A stretch of 64,000 bases of DNA from Bacillus inaquosorum KCTC 13429 (GCF_000332645.1 NZ_AMXN01000001.1:124001-188000); one strand, 5' to 3'; counted from the first letter of the stretch, positions 1-10,399 are shown. Numbers and translations are program-made. Notes: a model not told the origin generated them from the sequence alone.

Positions 1-200
1 GAAAATTGCCGGATGTAATCAGCAGCAAAACCGGCAGCTAAAAGAGCACCGGGCAAAATCCATATGTACATCATATTTTCGGCGGGAGGTTCTGCGCCGC
101 TCTCTATGATGCTTAAATACGCAATCAACATGGCGGTCCCTATCCCTAATAATGAAAATAGAATAATGGCTAAGCGGTCGATGAGATAAGTCTTTAACAC
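1..200 (-). CDS. psdS: PsdS-like sensor histidine kinase, N-terminal fragment
   Basis: Only the first 66 codons are inside the window; the gene runs off the left edge. Translation from the GTG at 200 gives a short N-terminus ([10 protein letters not shown]), a hydrophobic segment, a short external loop (about residues 33-42, [10 protein letters not shown]) and the start of a second hydrophobic segment. This two-helix topology with almost no extracellular domain is typical of intramembrane-sensing kinases of BceS/PsdS type. The GTG overlaps the last codons of the response-regulator gene by 7 nt, so the two are translationally coupled. The name rests on position next to the psdR-like regulator beside crh/yvcN, as remembered for B. 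subtilis. The kinase domain cannot be seen. Confidence 0.8.
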   Translation of the reverse strand, partial: MLKTYLIDRLAIILFSLLGIGTAMLIAYLSIIESGAEPPAENMMYIWILPGALLAAGFAADYIRQF

Positions 201-907
201 TCCGGTTCATCCTTCCGATTGACTTGAAATTGATAGCCTTGTCCTCTTATCGTTGAAATGCAATCTTTCAGTCCGGCATTCTCCAGTTTTCTCCGCAGCC
301 GATTGACATTGACCGTTAACGTATTATCATCAACAAAATCAATGTCATCCCATAATGCCTCCAATAGTTCATCACGGGAGACGATTTTTTTATGCTCCCT
401 CACAAAAATCGATAGGAGCTGAAATTCTTTTTGTGAAAACAAAATGCGGGTGCTGTTCCACTCTGCCTCGTTCTGATCCGGATAAATCGTGAGCCCGCAA
501 AGCTCCACTATTCTTGATTCCTGTGACAAAGAGGGCGAGTATTCACCATATGTGCGACGCAGGACGCTTTTGATTTTGGCCATCACTACCTCTAAATGGA
601 ATGGCTTCGTGATATAATCATCGCCGCCATTTTCAATCGCCATCACCTGATTCAGCTCATCAGTCCGTGCTGATATAAAGATAATCGGCGCATTGGAAAT
701 GGTACGGATTTGCCTGCACCAATAAAACCCGTCAAAAAAAGGCAGGTTGATATCAAGCAGCACAAGATCCGGCTTCATTTCTGCAAATTCCAATTTTATA
801 TCATTCAGCTGTTCAGCAATTTTCACTTCATATCCGTATTTTTGAAGATGACCGCCCAGCAAAGAAGCAATCCGGTCATCATCTTCCACAAGCAAAATCC
901 GATACAC
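194..907 (-). CDS. psdR: PsdR-like response regulator (OmpR family)
   Basis: About 237 aa. The N-terminal receiver domain has the acidic pair EDDD, the phospho-acceptor Asp in LVLLDINLP and the conserved Lys in YITKPF; the C-terminal half is a winged helix of OmpR/PhoB type ([20 protein letters not shown]). I chose the GTG at 907 (protein starting [10 protein letters not shown]) because GGGGGA lies just upstream; the frame stays open to 955 but that extension lacks a good ribosome site. In B. subtilis PsdR with PsdS induces the PsdAB ABC transporter in response to lipid II-binding peptides such as nisin. psdAB would lie beyond the left edge. The family assignment is firm, the exact paralogue fairly firm from context. 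Confidence 0.88.
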   Translation of the reverse strand: MYRILLVEDDDRIASLLGGHLQKYGYEVKIAEQLNDIKLEFAEMKPDLVLLDINLPFFDGFYWCRQIRTISNAPIIFISARTDELNQVMAIENGGDDYITKPFHLEVVMAKIKSVLRRTYGEYSPSLSQESRIVELCGLTIYPDQNEAEWNSTRILFSQKEFQLLSIFVREHKKIVSRDELLEALWDDIDFVDDNTLTVNVNRLRRKLENAGLKDCISTIRGQGYQFQVNRKDEPEC

Positions 908-960
908 GTTTATCCCCCTTATATTCTGCACGATGATTTTTCTAGAAGATTCCAAAATTC

Positions 961-1014
961 ATTATAGCATGTGGCGGGATAGTAAATTGTTTTTTCTATT
1001 CGTTATGGTAGAAT
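961..1014. promoter_or_regulatory. Divergent promoters: psdR (minus) and small lipoprotein gene (plus)
   Basis: On the minus strand TATAAT (961-966 read in reverse) is preceded by TG, an extended -10 for psdRS. On the plus strand TTGTTT (987-992), a 16-bp spacer and TAGAAT (1009-1014) make a SigA-type promoter for the 1053 gene. Positions were read by eye. Confidence 0.5.
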
Positions 1015-1052
1015 GGAAAAAGGAAAAAATTTCTTGATAAGCAGGTGCCATT

Positions 1053-1262
1053 ATGAAGAAAATCATGCTACTTGTAACCATTACGTCAACTCTTTCAGCA
1101 TGCCAGCCGAACTATACCGGGGAATACATAGAAATTGGAGATTCACTGACTGAATACGAAAAAGAGTGCTTTAAAGAGAATCACATTCCTTATCAATATG
1201 AAAAAGGGAAACTGTATATCCCGGAAGATGCATTTGATGTAGTAATCAATACTTGTTCATAA
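1053..1262 (+). CDS. Small putative lipoprotein of unknown function
   Basis: A 69-aa product. It has a short lipoprotein signal: two Lys, a hydrophobic stretch, then the lipobox LSAC with Cys17 as the predicted lipidation site. The mature part is only about 53 residues, acidic, with two further Cys residues (ECF near 39 and TCS at the end) that could pair. Upstream are AGGTG near the ATG and a SigA-like promoter; downstream is a hairpin terminator, so it is a complete stand-alone unit. It lies between the psdRS operon and the end of the yvcN operon. I do not recognise a family. Lipidation would need Lgt, which is encoded later in this window. Confidence 0.7.
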   Translation: MKKIMLLVTITSTLSACQPNYTGEYIEIGDSLTEYEKECFKENHIPYQYEKGKLYIPEDAFDVVINTCS

Positions 1263-1264
1263 GA

Positions 1265-1293
1265 AAAAGCTTGCAGTATGTCTGCAAGCTTTT
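1265..1293. terminator. Bidirectional terminator
   Basis: Perfect 12-bp inverted repeat (AAAAGCTTGCAG / CTGCAAGCTTTT) around a 5-nt loop. It ends the small lipoprotein gene on the plus strand and serves the yvcI-yvcN operon on the minus strand. Confidence 0.85.
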
Positions 1294-1297
1294 CACA

Positions 1298-2053
1298 TTA
1301 CAAAAAATAAGTATTTAATTTCTCTCCAAACTCTGAAGGGCCGATGTCACGTTTTTGACCCTCACCGCCGTTTTTATGAATCGTAAAATGGCGGTCTGAC
1401 ATGACCATCCGTCCGTTCGGCGTCAGCTTTGAGGCGAGCAGTGATTTGTTAAACGGAGATTTTTCATGAGAGTGAATCATGTCCTTCATGTCATCTAAAT
1501 CACCGGCATCACTCTCTTCAAGGGTAAAGGCGTAACCGATTTGCCAGCCTTCCCCTTTGTCCATCAACAGGACATGGCTGCCCTTTTCTGTCTCTTCTTC
1601 TTTGATTCGGAATGACCCGACAGGTGATTGTACCGTTTCTCCAGAAAGCGGTATCGGCTGGAGCGCCAGGTTGATGCCAAATCCAATATCAACGATATAA
1701 TCGCCTTTTTCCGCAGACAGCAATACAGCAGCATGCGTTCCTTCTAGTGCCCATTCTTCTTGTTGTCCTGCATAAACCGTTCCCCGAATGAGCTTCACAT
1801 GAAATCCGGCCTCACGCAAGACAAAATAAAGAAAACCATTTAAATCATAGCACAGGCCGCCGTGCTGTTCTTTGACCAGGCGGCGCCATAGCTCTTCTTT
1901 TGTTATGTTGTAATTCTCTTTTGCGAGTACGGCACGGTTTTCAAATGGAAAACGGTATGCCATTGATTTGAGAAAAAGGGGGAGATCAACGAAGCTGACA
2001 TGGTCTTTCTCCCAGCCGATTTTCTGAAAGCAGTCTTTTAGAAAGTCATTCAT
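1298..2053 (-). CDS. yvcN: Arylamine N-acetyltransferase family protein
   Basis: 251 aa from the ATG at 2053, which has AGGTGA five bases upstream; the frame runs open to 2062 but the first codon there sits inside the ribosome site. The NAT fold is shown by the active-site region HGGLCYDLNGF (Cys), the His of GTHAAVLL and the Asp of IVDIGFG, the Cys-His-Asp triad. These enzymes move an acetyl group from acetyl-CoA to aromatic amines or hydrazines; the natural substrate here is unknown. It is the last gene of the yvcI-yvcJ-yvcK-whiA-crh-yvcN operon, 9 nt after crh. Confidence 0.88.
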   Translation of the reverse strand: MNDFLKDCFQKIGWEKDHVSFVDLPLFLKSMAYRFPFENRAVLAKENYNITKEELWRRLVKEQHGGLCYDLNGFLYFVLREAGFHVKLIRGTVYAGQQEEWALEGTHAAVLLSAEKGDYIVDIGFGINLALQPIPLSGETVQSPVGSFRIKEEETEKGSHVLLMDKGEGWQIGYAFTLEESDAGDLDDMKDMIHSHEKSPFNKSLLASKLTPNGRMVMSDRHFTIHKNGGEGQKRDIGPSEFGEKLNTYFL

Positions 2054-2062
2054 CTTTATCAC

Positions 2063-2320
2063 CTAAACTTCTTCTTGAACATAAGCAGCCAGCTTTTCCA
2101 GCGCCTCCTGTTCGTCTTCTCCCTGGGCGATCAAGGTAACCTCAGTGCCTGTGCTGACCGCAAGGCTCATCAGCCCCATGATGCTTTTTGCGTTTACTTT
2201 TTTCCCATCCTTCTCAAGAAACACATCTGACGTAAACCGGTTTGCTTCTTGTACAAACAAAGCAGCAGGACGCGCCTGCAGTCCTGTCTTTAATCGAACT
2301 TCCACTTTCTGTTGAACCAT
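2063..2320 (-). CDS. crh: Crh, catabolite repression HPr-like protein
   Basis: 85 aa with the HPr fold. Two residues identify Crh rather than HPr: Gln at position 15 (TGLQARP), where HPr has the His phosphorylated by enzyme I, and Ser46 in the NAKSIMGLMSL motif phosphorylated by HPr kinase. Crh therefore takes no part in PTS transport but, once phosphorylated on Ser46, is a co-repressor with CcpA; it also has a role in methylglyoxal synthase control. The kinase HprK is encoded at about 24.8-25.7 kb and the phosphatase PpaX at about 22.4-23.0 kb. The ATG has GGGGAGA upstream. Confidence 0.97.
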   Translation of the reverse strand: MVQQKVEVRLKTGLQARPAALFVQEANRFTSDVFLEKDGKKVNAKSIMGLMSLAVSTGTEVTLIAQGEDEQEALEKLAAYVQEEV

Positions 2321-2343
2321 AAGATCTCCCCTTTTCTTTACGG

Positions 2344-3294
2344 TTATTTTAAAGTGACGGTTTGCCCTGTCCGCAGCTGTTCTGCGATTTCGTCAAGTTT
2401 TCTCAGCCTGTGGTTGATTCCTGATTTGCTGATTTTCCCGCTTGCTACCATTTCCCCTAGCTCTTTCAGCGTCACTTCCTGATAATCAATCCGCAGCTGC
2501 GCGATTTCCCGAAGTTTTTCAGGAAGCGCATCCAGGCCGATTCTTTCATCGATGTATTTAATATTTTCCACCTGTCTGAGCGAAGCGCCGATCGTTTTGT
2601 TTAAGTTGGCTGTTTCACAATTGACGAGGCGGTTGACTGAATTTCTCATATCCCTGACGATTCTGACATCCTCAAATCGCAGAAGCGAATTGTGGGCGCC
2701 GATCACGTTCAGAAACTCAGTAATCTTTTCCGCCTCTTTTAAATAAGTGATATAGCCTTTTTTCCGTTCGAGCGTTTTGCTGTTTAGCTGAAACTCATTT
2801 AGCAGGTCGCATAATGAATCGTTATGCTCCTTATAAAGAGAGAAGATTTCTAAATGATACGAGGAGGTTTCCGGGTTATTGACCGAACCTCCCGCCAAAA
2901 ATGCCCCTCTCATATAAGAACGCTTGCAGCATCTCTTTTTGACCAGCTCTTCCGAAATACTTCGTTCAAACACAAAATTCTCTCCGAGTATTTTTAAATC
3001 CTCTAAGATCGCTTTTGCATTTTCTGAAAATCGCACAATATAGACGTTGTTCTTTTTCAGCCGCATTTTCTTTCTGACCAGCAGCTCGACCGATACATCA
3101 TATTGTTTTTTCAGCAATGTATAAATGCGGCGGGCAATCGCCGCATTTTCGGTTTGAACGTCAAGTACGAGATGGCGGTTTGTAAATGATAAAGCTCCAT
3201 TCATCCGGATAAGCGCAGACAGCTCCGCCTTAATGCAGCAGTCTTTCACTTCCAGATTCGTTAATTCTTTTTTTGTTTCTGATGCAAATGACAT
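2344..3294 (-). CDS. whiA: WhiA-family DNA-binding protein
   Basis: 316 aa from the ATG at 3294 (protein [11 protein letters not shown]), preceded by GAGGTGG; the three extra codons to 3303 begin within that ribosome site and were rejected. The N-terminal two thirds is a degenerate LAGLIDADG homing-endonuclease fold ([12 protein letters not shown] near the middle), the C-terminus a helix-turn-helix ([20 protein letters not shown]). In Streptomyces WhiA is a sporulation regulator; in B. subtilis it affects division and chromosome segregation. It lies between yvcK and crh. Confidence 0.93.
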   Translation of the reverse strand: MSFASETKKELTNLEVKDCCIKAELSALIRMNGALSFTNRHLVLDVQTENAAIARRIYTLLKKQYDVSVELLVRKKMRLKKNNVYIVRFSENAKAILEDLKILGENFVFERSISEELVKKRCCKRSYMRGAFLAGGSVNNPETSSYHLEIFSLYKEHNDSLCDLLNEFQLNSKTLERKKGYITYLKEAEKITEFLNVIGAHNSLLRFEDVRIVRDMRNSVNRLVNCETANLNKTIGASLRQVENIKYIDERIGLDALPEKLREIAQLRIDYQEVTLKELGEMVASGKISKSGINHRLRKLDEIAEQLRTGQTVTLK

Positions 3295-3317
3295 ATTAGC
3301 CACCTCATTTCAAGGCT

Positions 3318-4271
3318 TCATTCTTTCAATAAATCAACAAGAAGAGAGGCCACTTTATGTGTATCGTGACGAATTACGTCATTTTTATACGTTACGATTT
3401 GATCTCTGATGACTTCAAGCCCCATCGCTTTCAGCTCTTCGATATCAAAATCTACAGGACGCGCCGATTCCATTTCGTACTTACGTTTTATTTCGTCAGG
3501 AATGTCTTCGCTGTTCACTAATATCGTATCAATAAAACCGCAGCCCATATGCTGATTGAGCGCTTTCACATGATCAGCAGCGGTGTAATGGAGCGTTTCG
3601 CCGGGCTGAGTCATCACATTGCAAATGTATACTTTTTTCGCCGTCGCCTTCACCACTTCTTCCCCAATCTTTGGGACGAGCAAATTGGGAAGAATGCTTG
3701 TATAGAGGCTTCCCGGGCCGATAATAATCAAATCCGCTTCCCTGATCACGTCTATCGTTTCCGGCAGCGGATCAATATGTTCAGGCGTGAGAAAAACACG
3801 CTTAATGCGTTGCCCGTACGCCGGAATCGTGGACTCGCCTGAGACCACGCGGCCGTCTTCCATCTCAGCATGCAGAACGACACTGGCATTGGCAGCTGGC
3901 AAAACCTTTCCTCTTACATTCAGCACCTTGCTCATTTCTGTGACAGCGTGAAAAAAATCACCGGTTATATTTGTCATCGCTGCCAAAATCAAATTGCCGA
4001 GAGAATGGCCTGTTAAATCATTCCCCTTATTGAAGCGGTGCTGAAAGAGATCTTCAACAAGCGGCTCCACATCGGATAAAGCGGCAAGCACATTTCTGAT
4101 GTCTCCGGGAGGCGGAATTTGCAATTCATCCCGCAGACGGCCAGAGCTTCCCCCATCATCGGCAACTGTCACAATGGCCGTAATGTCAACAGGTTTATGC
4201 TTTAAGCCCCGAAGCAATACAGAAAGACCCGTACCGCCGCCAAAGATTGCGATTTTCGGCTTTTGTCCCAT
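3318..4271 (-). CDS. yvcK: YvcK/GlmR gluconeogenesis factor
   Basis: 317 aa. The N-terminal nucleotide-sugar/phosphate loop is GGGTGLSVLLRGLK, followed by TVADDGGSSGRLR, both hallmarks of the CofD/YvcK family. YvcK binds UDP-GlcNAc, stimulates GlmS and directs carbon to cell-wall precursors under gluconeogenic growth. I placed the start at ATG 4271 (MGQKPKIAIFGGG): it follows the yvcJ stop by a single base, giving coupling, and yields the usual family length. An open extension to 4313 lies inside yvcJ and was rejected. It shares an operon with whiA and crh, all affecting cell wall and carbon use. Confidence 0.94.
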   Translation of the reverse strand: MGQKPKIAIFGGGTGLSVLLRGLKHKPVDITAIVTVADDGGSSGRLRDELQIPPPGDIRNVLAALSDVEPLVEDLFQHRFNKGNDLTGHSLGNLILAAMTNITGDFFHAVTEMSKVLNVRGKVLPAANASVVLHAEMEDGRVVSGESTIPAYGQRIKRVFLTPEHIDPLPETIDVIREADLIIIGPGSLYTSILPNLLVPKIGEEVVKATAKKVYICNVMTQPGETLHYTAADHVKALNQHMGCGFIDTILVNSEDIPDEIKRKYEMESARPVDFDIEELKAMGLEVIRDQIVTYKNDVIRHDTHKVASLLVDLLKE

Positions 4272-4272
4272 C

Positions 4273-5160
4273 TTATTTCCGGCTTCTCTTTTCAATGTCC
4301 CGGTGAGTAACATGAGTATAGTAATCCTTTTTGAAATAATCAGCTAAATTTTCGGCAAGTGTCACAGAGCGGTGCTGGCCCCCTGTGCAGCCAATTGCAA
4401 TAACGACCTGGCTTTTTCCTTCTCTTTTGTAAGATGGAAGCATAAAGCTCAGCAGATCGATTAATTTTTCATTGAACTTTTGCGTTTCATTCCACTTCAT
4501 GACGTAAGAGGATACCTCTTCATCCTTGCCAGTCAGCGGCCGCATGCTTTCGATATAATAAGGATTCGGCAAAAATCTGACATCAAAGACGAGATCTGCG
4601 TCAATCGGGATACCGTATTTAAAACCAAATGACATGACATTCACGGTAAATGTCTCCCCTTGGTTTGACGCAAAGTGCTTTACGATTTTTTCGCGTAAAT
4701 CACGCGGCTTCATGTCCGACGTATCATAAATGATTTGAGAGCGGCCTTTTAATTCCTCAAGCAGCTCACGTTCCAGCGCGATGCCTTCAAGCGGCAGGCC
4801 AGTCGCTGCCAGCGGGTGCGAACGTCTCGTTTCTTTATATCTCGTAACAAGAATAGAATCCTTCGCGTCCAAGAATAAAATTCGCGGTGTTATCCACGGA
4901 TTTTCCGCCATTTCATCAAGCGCTTCGATCAGCCGGTCAAAAAATTCACGCCCGCGCAAATCCATAACGAGCGCAACCTTGCTCATTTTCGAATTTGATT
5001 CCTTCATCAGCTCTAAAAATTTTGGAAGCAATGATGGCGGAAGATTATCGACGCAGAAATAGCCGAGATCTTCAAAGCTTTGAATGGCGACAGTTTTCCC
5101 CGCGCCCGACATTCCGGTTATAATGACAAGCTGAATATCATGTGATTCACTAACACTCAT
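4273..5160 (-). CDS. yvcJ: YvcJ, RapZ-family nucleotide-binding protein
   Basis: 295 aa. Walker A motif GMSGAGKT lies near residues 15-22, followed by the [12 protein letters not shown] and DLRGREFFD motifs, and the C-terminal domain carries [11 protein letters not shown], typical of the RapZ/YvcJ family. In enterobacteria RapZ senses GlcN6P and controls glmS mRNA; in B. subtilis YvcJ hydrolyses GTP/ATP and influences competence. Its stop is one base before the yvcK start. Confidence 0.95.
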   Translation of the reverse strand: MSVSESHDIQLVIITGMSGAGKTVAIQSFEDLGYFCVDNLPPSLLPKFLELMKESNSKMSKVALVMDLRGREFFDRLIEALDEMAENPWITPRILFLDAKDSILVTRYKETRRSHPLAATGLPLEGIALERELLEELKGRSQIIYDTSDMKPRDLREKIVKHFASNQGETFTVNVMSFGFKYGIPIDADLVFDVRFLPNPYYIESMRPLTGKDEEVSSYVMKWNETQKFNEKLIDLLSFMLPSYKREGKSQVVIAIGCTGGQHRSVTLAENLADYFKKDYYTHVTHRDIEKRSRK

Positions 5161-5184
5161 CTTTCTCCCCCCTGACTTGTCTTT

Positions 5185-5661
5185 CTATTTGATATGCTGC
5201 GGGTCTAATCGATAACTAAGCAGCTCAAAGTCCGGTGTATACGTAAATGTCCCGTGCAGCAGCCCTTGTCCCTTCATCATAAAATCAAGGATATGGCCGT
5301 CTCCCGGGGCCATAGGCAGGTTTTGAATATCATTGACATCGTGCCACTGCAGCTTGCCCTCCTCTGATTCAGATACATTTTGTCCTGTATAAGAATCAGC
5401 GACAAACGTAAACATCATCCACTCAGAGACAATGTGGTCACCGTCTTTAATAATAAAGGTAAAAACGCCTTTTAACTGAGGATTTATGATATAGATACCA
5501 GTCTCTTCTCTGTACTCTCTGATGACGGAGTCTCTGACTGATTCTCCGCTCTCCATCTTGCCTCCCGGCGCGACCCACCAGCCGCGTCTCGGCTTTTGAA
5601 GCAAAAGAACCTTGTCATCCGTCTGAAGCACACAATTTGTCACTCTTTGCAAGTACGTCAC
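5185..5661 (-). CDS. yvcI: Nudix hydrolase YvcI
   Basis: 158 aa from GTG 5661. It carries a complete Nudix box: GGKMESGE, then the REYREETG core, with the catalytic glutamates in place. Nudix enzymes cleave nucleoside diphosphate derivatives; the box alone does not give the substrate. First gene of the operon. The start is uncertain: GTG at 5661 has AGAAGG upstream, but TTG at 5652 has the better-spaced AGGTGA and would shorten the protein by three residues. Confidence 0.92.
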   Translation of the reverse strand: MTYLQRVTNCVLQTDDKVLLLQKPRRGWWVAPGGKMESGESVRDSVIREYREETGIYIINPQLKGVFTFIIKDGDHIVSEWMMFTFVADSYTGQNVSESEEGKLQWHDVNDIQNLPMAPGDGHILDFMMKGQGLLHGTFTYTPDFELLSYRLDPQHIK

Positions 5662-5691
5662 CTAACCTTCTCGTCCTGTCATCGTCTCTTT

Positions 5692-5720
5692 ATTATACCG
5701 CTTCAAGATGCCTCCCACAA
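5692..5720 (-). promoter_or_regulatory. SigA promoter of the yvcI-yvcN operon
   Basis: Reading the minus strand, TTGTGG (5715-5720), a 17-bp spacer and TATAAT (5692-5697), about 30 bp upstream of the yvcI start. Confidence 0.7.
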
Positions 5721-5818
5721 TGAAGAGACATTGACAATCTTTTCTTCTATTTTACAGCATATTCATCCCTGAGTTCAGATGATTTTGCTGTAACAGGCAT
5801 CCGTCTTTTATTTTTGGA

Positions 5819-5855
5819 CAAAAAAAGGACACGGATAACTGGAGAATCCGTGCCA
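5819..5855 (-). terminator. trxB terminator
   Basis: Inverted repeat CACGGAT / ATCCGTG (5830-5836, 5846-5852) followed on the minus strand by seven to eight T. The 320-bp gene-free stretch 5662-5981 otherwise holds the yvcI promoter and an approximately 130-nt trxB 3' UTR; I see no small gene in it. Confidence 0.85.
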
Positions 5856-5981
5856 AAAAAGTGTATTCATTATAAAAAGGGGGTCAATTACTTTATTAAT
5901 CATAACCGAAAAGCATTACACAACTGTTACAGCGGAATTAAAACCCAGTAACGTTATGTGAAGCTCGTATGACAGCCCTTT

Positions 5982-6944
<963 letters not shown>

Positions 6945-7108
6945 TTAAACCGTCTTTTCAAGTTGGGGGCTTTTTCTAATAAGATTAGAATCCCCATCAA
7001 ACGTATTCCTTACCCATATCCTATAAAATCTCAAGGTGATACGCTATTTTTTTGCTCATATTTTTTCTCATCACGATTAAATGTATTTTAAAAGGGTATA
7101 TATGTTAA

Positions 7109-7141
7109 TAAAGAAAGAGCCTTCTGTTCATAGAAGGCCCT
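7109..7141 (-). terminator. cwlO terminator
   Basis: Inverted repeat AGAAGGC / GCCTTCT around GTTCAT, followed on the minus strand by a T-rich run (CTCTTTCTTTATT). Confidence 0.8.
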
Positions 7142-7152
7142 TGTCTTATTTA

Positions 7153-8565
7153 TTATTGAACAACACGTCTTACAACGCCTTTAAATGCTTTTTTCCAGTA
7201 AACGTTGCTCATTGAGTCAACAGATACACCATGAGATGTATTGTCGTTTAGGAAAGTACCGTTTCCTAAGTAAATTCCAACGTGACCGTTTGTTTTGTAT
7301 GTGTCAAAGAAAACTAAGTCTCCGCGTTTCATTTCAGACGCGCTGACAGCTTGTCCTCTTGCAACTAACGTATCAGTTGTTGTTCCGCCTACAGGTCCAA
7401 GGTTCACACCTGCAGAAGCGTATGCCCAGCGTACGAATGATGAGCAGTCAAAAATACGGTTGTTGATATCAGACTGAGTGCGTCCGCCGCCAAATTTGTA
7501 CGGAGATTGTCCTACAATGCTTGAACCAACGCTGATCGCACCTTCAATTCCGCCTGAATTGCTGATAACAGTGCCGCCTGAGTTGCTGTTTGAGCCGCTG
7601 CTCTTCTTAGAAGATGAGCCGTTAGACGAACTGTTTGATGAACCGTTAGAAGAGTTGTCTGAAGAATCATCATCAGATGAGCTTGCTTTTGCTGTTTCAG
7701 TTGTAGCCGTTTGGCTGTCATCTGTTTGTGTCTCATCAGATGCTTTTTGTGCTTCTTCCTGCTTTTTGATCAAGGCAGCCGCAGCTTCTTGTTCTTTTTT
7801 GATACGTGCTTGTTCAGCTTCAGTATCTGCTTTTTGGTTTGCAAGTTCAGATGCTTCTGATTTTAATTCAGAAATCGCATCAGCCGTTTTCTTCTGGCTT
7901 GCTTTTGCTTCGTCGAAAAGCTTGTCTTTTTCATCAAGCTGTTTATCAAGGTCTTTTTGCATTGTTTCTAATTTAGCCAATGCAGCTTGAACTTCTTTCA
8001 GCTTGTCATTCAAATCCGCTTCAGAATCTTCAAGCTTCGCTTTATCCTGCTCTTGCTGCTTGATTAAATCTTTGTCTGCATCCACAATAGATGAAACCGC
8101 AGTTGCGCGAGAGATAAAGTCACCAAAGCTTGTTGATCCTAAAAGAACATCTATGTATCCTTGAGATCCGCCGCTTTCCTGTAAAGAACGAACGCGTTTT
8201 TTCAGGATTTCATTGCGTTTTTCGATGCGGGCTTCTGTCTCTTTAATCTCTTTTTTCAGTTTTTTGATTTCTTCTTTTGTTTTATCGTTTTCTTCTTTTT
8301 TATCTTCGATCTTGTTGCTTGTATCAAGCGCCTTAGCGTTAATGTCTTTCAGTTCTTTTTCAATCTTTGATTGATTTTCCTGAAGCTCAGTTAATTCTTT
8401 TTCCTTCGCTTCAATGCTGGAAGCAACCTCAGATTGCTTGCTTTCGATTTTTTGTTTCTTTTCATCTAATGTTTCCGCCGATGCAGTTTTACTTGTAAAT
8501 GGGATCAAAAAACTGCTTGTCCCGATGACGGAAGCCAAACCAAGTGTCAATAAACTCTTTCTCAC
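7153..8565 (-). CDS. cwlO: CwlO, D,L-endopeptidase of peptidoglycan
   Basis: 470 aa. Signal peptide with basic start, hydrophobic core and Ala-x-Ala end (TASA, near residue 30). Residues about 30-260 form a long Lys/Glu-rich coiled coil. A Ser/Asn/Gly-rich linker (about 290-345) leads to the C-terminal NlpC/P60 domain, with catalytic Cys in [12 protein letters not shown] and His in [11 protein letters not shown]. CwlO cuts the D-Glu-DAP bond and is needed, redundantly with LytE, for elongation. Its coiled coil is controlled by the FtsEX complex, encoded at about 55.7-57.2 kb here. The long 5' leader and the weak -35 fit WalR-dependent control. Confidence 0.96.
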   Translation of the reverse strand: MRKSLLTLGLASVIGTSSFLIPFTSKTASAETLDEKKQKIESKQSEVASSIEAKEKELTELQENQSKIEKELKDINAKALDTSNKIEDKKEENDKTKEEIKKLKKEIKETEARIEKRNEILKKRVRSLQESGGSQGYIDVLLGSTSFGDFISRATAVSSIVDADKDLIKQQEQDKAKLEDSEADLNDKLKEVQAALAKLETMQKDLDKQLDEKDKLFDEAKASQKKTADAISELKSEASELANQKADTEAEQARIKKEQEAAAALIKKQEEAQKASDETQTDDSQTATTETAKASSSDDDSSDNSSNGSSNSSSNGSSSKKSSGSNSNSGGTVISNSGGIEGAISVGSSIVGQSPYKFGGGRTQSDINNRIFDCSSFVRWAYASAGVNLGPVGGTTTDTLVARGQAVSASEMKRGDLVFFDTYKTNGHVGIYLGNGTFLNDNTSHGVSVDSMSNVYWKKAFKGVVRRVVQ

Positions 8566-8765
8566 TTTTATATCCTCCCTTTTACTGTGAACCTGTCCTC
8601 ATTTGGAATCGTATTTTAAACATCAAGTTTCGTTCCTCATACTCTACGAGGAATGATGGTTGTTTATGGTTAATTATTCTGTGCATCTCTTATTCTGGTT
8701 GTATAGCGTTTATTTCACATCATATGTAAAAAACACTAATTCCTTATGTACGAGAATCATTATAC
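8566..8765 (-). promoter_or_regulatory. cwlO promoter and long structured 5' leader
   Basis: Reading the minus strand, a clear TATAAT lies at 8759-8764 with no good -35, suggesting an activator. The TSS would be near 8752, giving a leader of roughly 185 nt. The leader contains a stem TTCCTC / GAGGAA (8633-8638 with 8648-8653). Upstream, TGTAAT-N5-TTATCG (about 8786-8802) loosely resembles a WalR box (TGTWAH repeats). WalRK control and leader-dependent mRNA turnover are known for cwlO; the exact box is my inference. The gene-free stretch 8566-8944 holds only this and the yvcD terminator. Confidence 0.6.
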
Positions 8766-8903
8766 CATCAAGTTTCGACAAATTAGCGATAAATTTTATT
8801 ACATTTGTGTTTCAAACAGATGTCAAGTCGCCCATCGTTTGTCATTTTTCTTAAATGAGTAAAAAAGCTGTCGATATTATTTTATTAATATAATCTACTA
8901 AAT

Positions 8904-8938
8904 AAAAAAAGAGTCGATTCTATAAATCGACTCTTCAA
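8904..8938 (-). terminator. yvcD terminator
   Basis: Perfect 9-bp stem GAGTCGATT / AATCGACTC with a 5-nt loop and a run of seven A on the plus strand (T on the minus strand). Confidence 0.9.
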
Positions 8939-8944
8939 AATATT

Positions 8945-10399
8945 CTATTCTAGAATATCATCAATATATTTCATATATTTCGTCAAAGTTGCCGGAGAGA
9001 TGCCGAATCGGGCCGCTGTGTCTTTTTTCGTATCATGTTTGCCGTGAGCTTCTTTCCAAATATAACAGATTGCCGCTGCCCAGCCCCTCTCATTTTTCAA
9101 CGGAGCGGCTGCGCGGATTTGCTGGATGACATGGAACACCCAGCAGCTCATGACTTCTGTTTTCATCTCTTCTTTTTCAGCATGCTCCAATAATTTGACG
9201 GTTTGATAGGCGAAAAGCGCATCCTCTGATACGTCAGCTGCCACGGAATCTCCATTTAAAAGCAGCTTAACAAAATGATTTTCGAAAGGAGCGGTAATTC
9301 TCTTCGAGCGTATCACCGCTTCAAGATGCTCCGTTTCTCCCTTTGTGCTGCTGATATAATAGGCTGCGAGACGTTGTTCTACAGATGAAGGAAGTGCTTC
9401 CCTCCGCTCAATCCATGGAGCCGGGCGGTCTTCTCCGGGATATTGCGACTCGACTTTTCTCCAGATCGTCTCGGCAAAATCAGTATGTCCCGTAAAATAA
9501 GCGGAGCACGAGAGCCAGTAAAAGAATGTGTCGTCACCTTCAAAGCCGCTTTTATATAATGATTTGAGCCATTTATATCCGATCTCATAACGGCCGACAA
9601 GCGCCAAAGTGGCTCCCAGTTTATAGCGCTGTTCCAATAGCATCGGGTATACGTTAGAAAGCTGATCACTCAGTTCCGCCACTTTTTCGTCTTCTCTTTC
9701 ATAATAGTAGAAAACGAGAAGATTGCATAAGGCGTGTAGGTTTCCTTCATTATGACTGAGCACTTGGTAAGCGGTTTGCTTCGCTTTTACGATGTTGCCT
9801 GAATAGAAATAGGCAAGCGCCAGATTATTGTATGCTGACCAAAGCTCCGGATAATCGGCTGTGATTTCCTCAAGCGCCGCAACCGCTTCGGCAAGCTGAC
9901 CGCTTTCCAGCAGTGACTTTGCCCGATCCTGTTTCATCAGCAATTCATCCTGATCATACAAAGAATCCTCCGGCCCGCCGTCTCCTAAATCGAGCAATTC
10001 AAGCAGACTTTCGTTTTCTTCGGCGAATTCACCGTCCGGATCCGCATCTGAATAAGTGGCCGCTTCTTTATAAGCTTCTTGAAAGAGCCCCAGATGGGCA
10101 AAGTTATTCGCTTTAAAGTAATGGCACTCCGGCATTTCGGCCTCCAGATTTGCCATGATATAATCAAGAAGATCGTTCGACTCCTGATATTGGCCCATTT
10201 CTGAATAAATGACCGCAAGCTGCGAAAGCATCTCTGAATCCTCCGGCTCCAAATGAACCGCGCGCTGAATCAGTTTGCTTGCCCGTTTCAGATTGCGCTC
10301 TTTATACGCTTTCAAGCCTTTATGAAAAAAATATTGTCCATCTTGAAGCAGCTGGACAATTTGTGCGTGATTTTTATGTTCAGAAGTGTGTTTTCCCAC
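8945..10399 (-). CDS. yvcD: TPR-repeat protein YvcD
   Basis: 484 aa, soluble, no signal peptide. Several tetratricopeptide-like repeats can be seen in the first 300 residues (AYKERNLKRASKLIQRAVHL, QLAVIYSEMGQYQES, AYNNLALAYFYSGNIVKA). The C-terminal 50 residues contain a helix-turn-helix-like segment (TAARFGISPATLTKYMKYID) similar to those that end other Bacillus TPR proteins. Role unknown; a protein-protein scaffold is likely. GTG start at 10399 with GGAGGG upstream. Confidence 0.88.
   Translation of the reverse strand: MGKHTSEHKNHAQIVQLLQDGQYFFHKGLKAYKERNLKRASKLIQRAVHLEPEDSEMLSQLAVIYSEMGQYQESNDLLDYIMANLEAEMPECHYFKANNFAHLGLFQEAYKEAATYSDADPDGEFAEENESLLELLDLGDGGPEDSLYDQDELLMKQDRAKSLLESGQLAEAVAALEEITADYPELWSAYNNLALAYFYSGNIVKAKQTAYQVLSHNEGNLHALCNLLVFYYYEREDEKVAELSDQLSNVYPMLLEQRYKLGATLALVGRYEIGYKWLKSLYKSGFEGDDTFFYWLSCSAYFTGHTDFAETIWRKVESQYPGEDRPAPWIERREALPSSVEQRLAAYYISSTKGETEHLEAVIRSKRITAPFENHFVKLLLNGDSVAADVSEDALFAYQTVKLLEHAEKEEMKTEVMSCWVFHVIQQIRAAAPLKNERGWAAAICYIWKEAHGKHDTKKDTAARFGISPATLTKYMKYIDDILE

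Noticed and set aside
7478..7990. 170-aa open frame on the plus strand inside cwlO
   Set aside because: It mirrors the Lys/Glu- and Ser-rich coding of cwlO on the other strand, has no ribosome site and low-complexity Ser/Ala composition.
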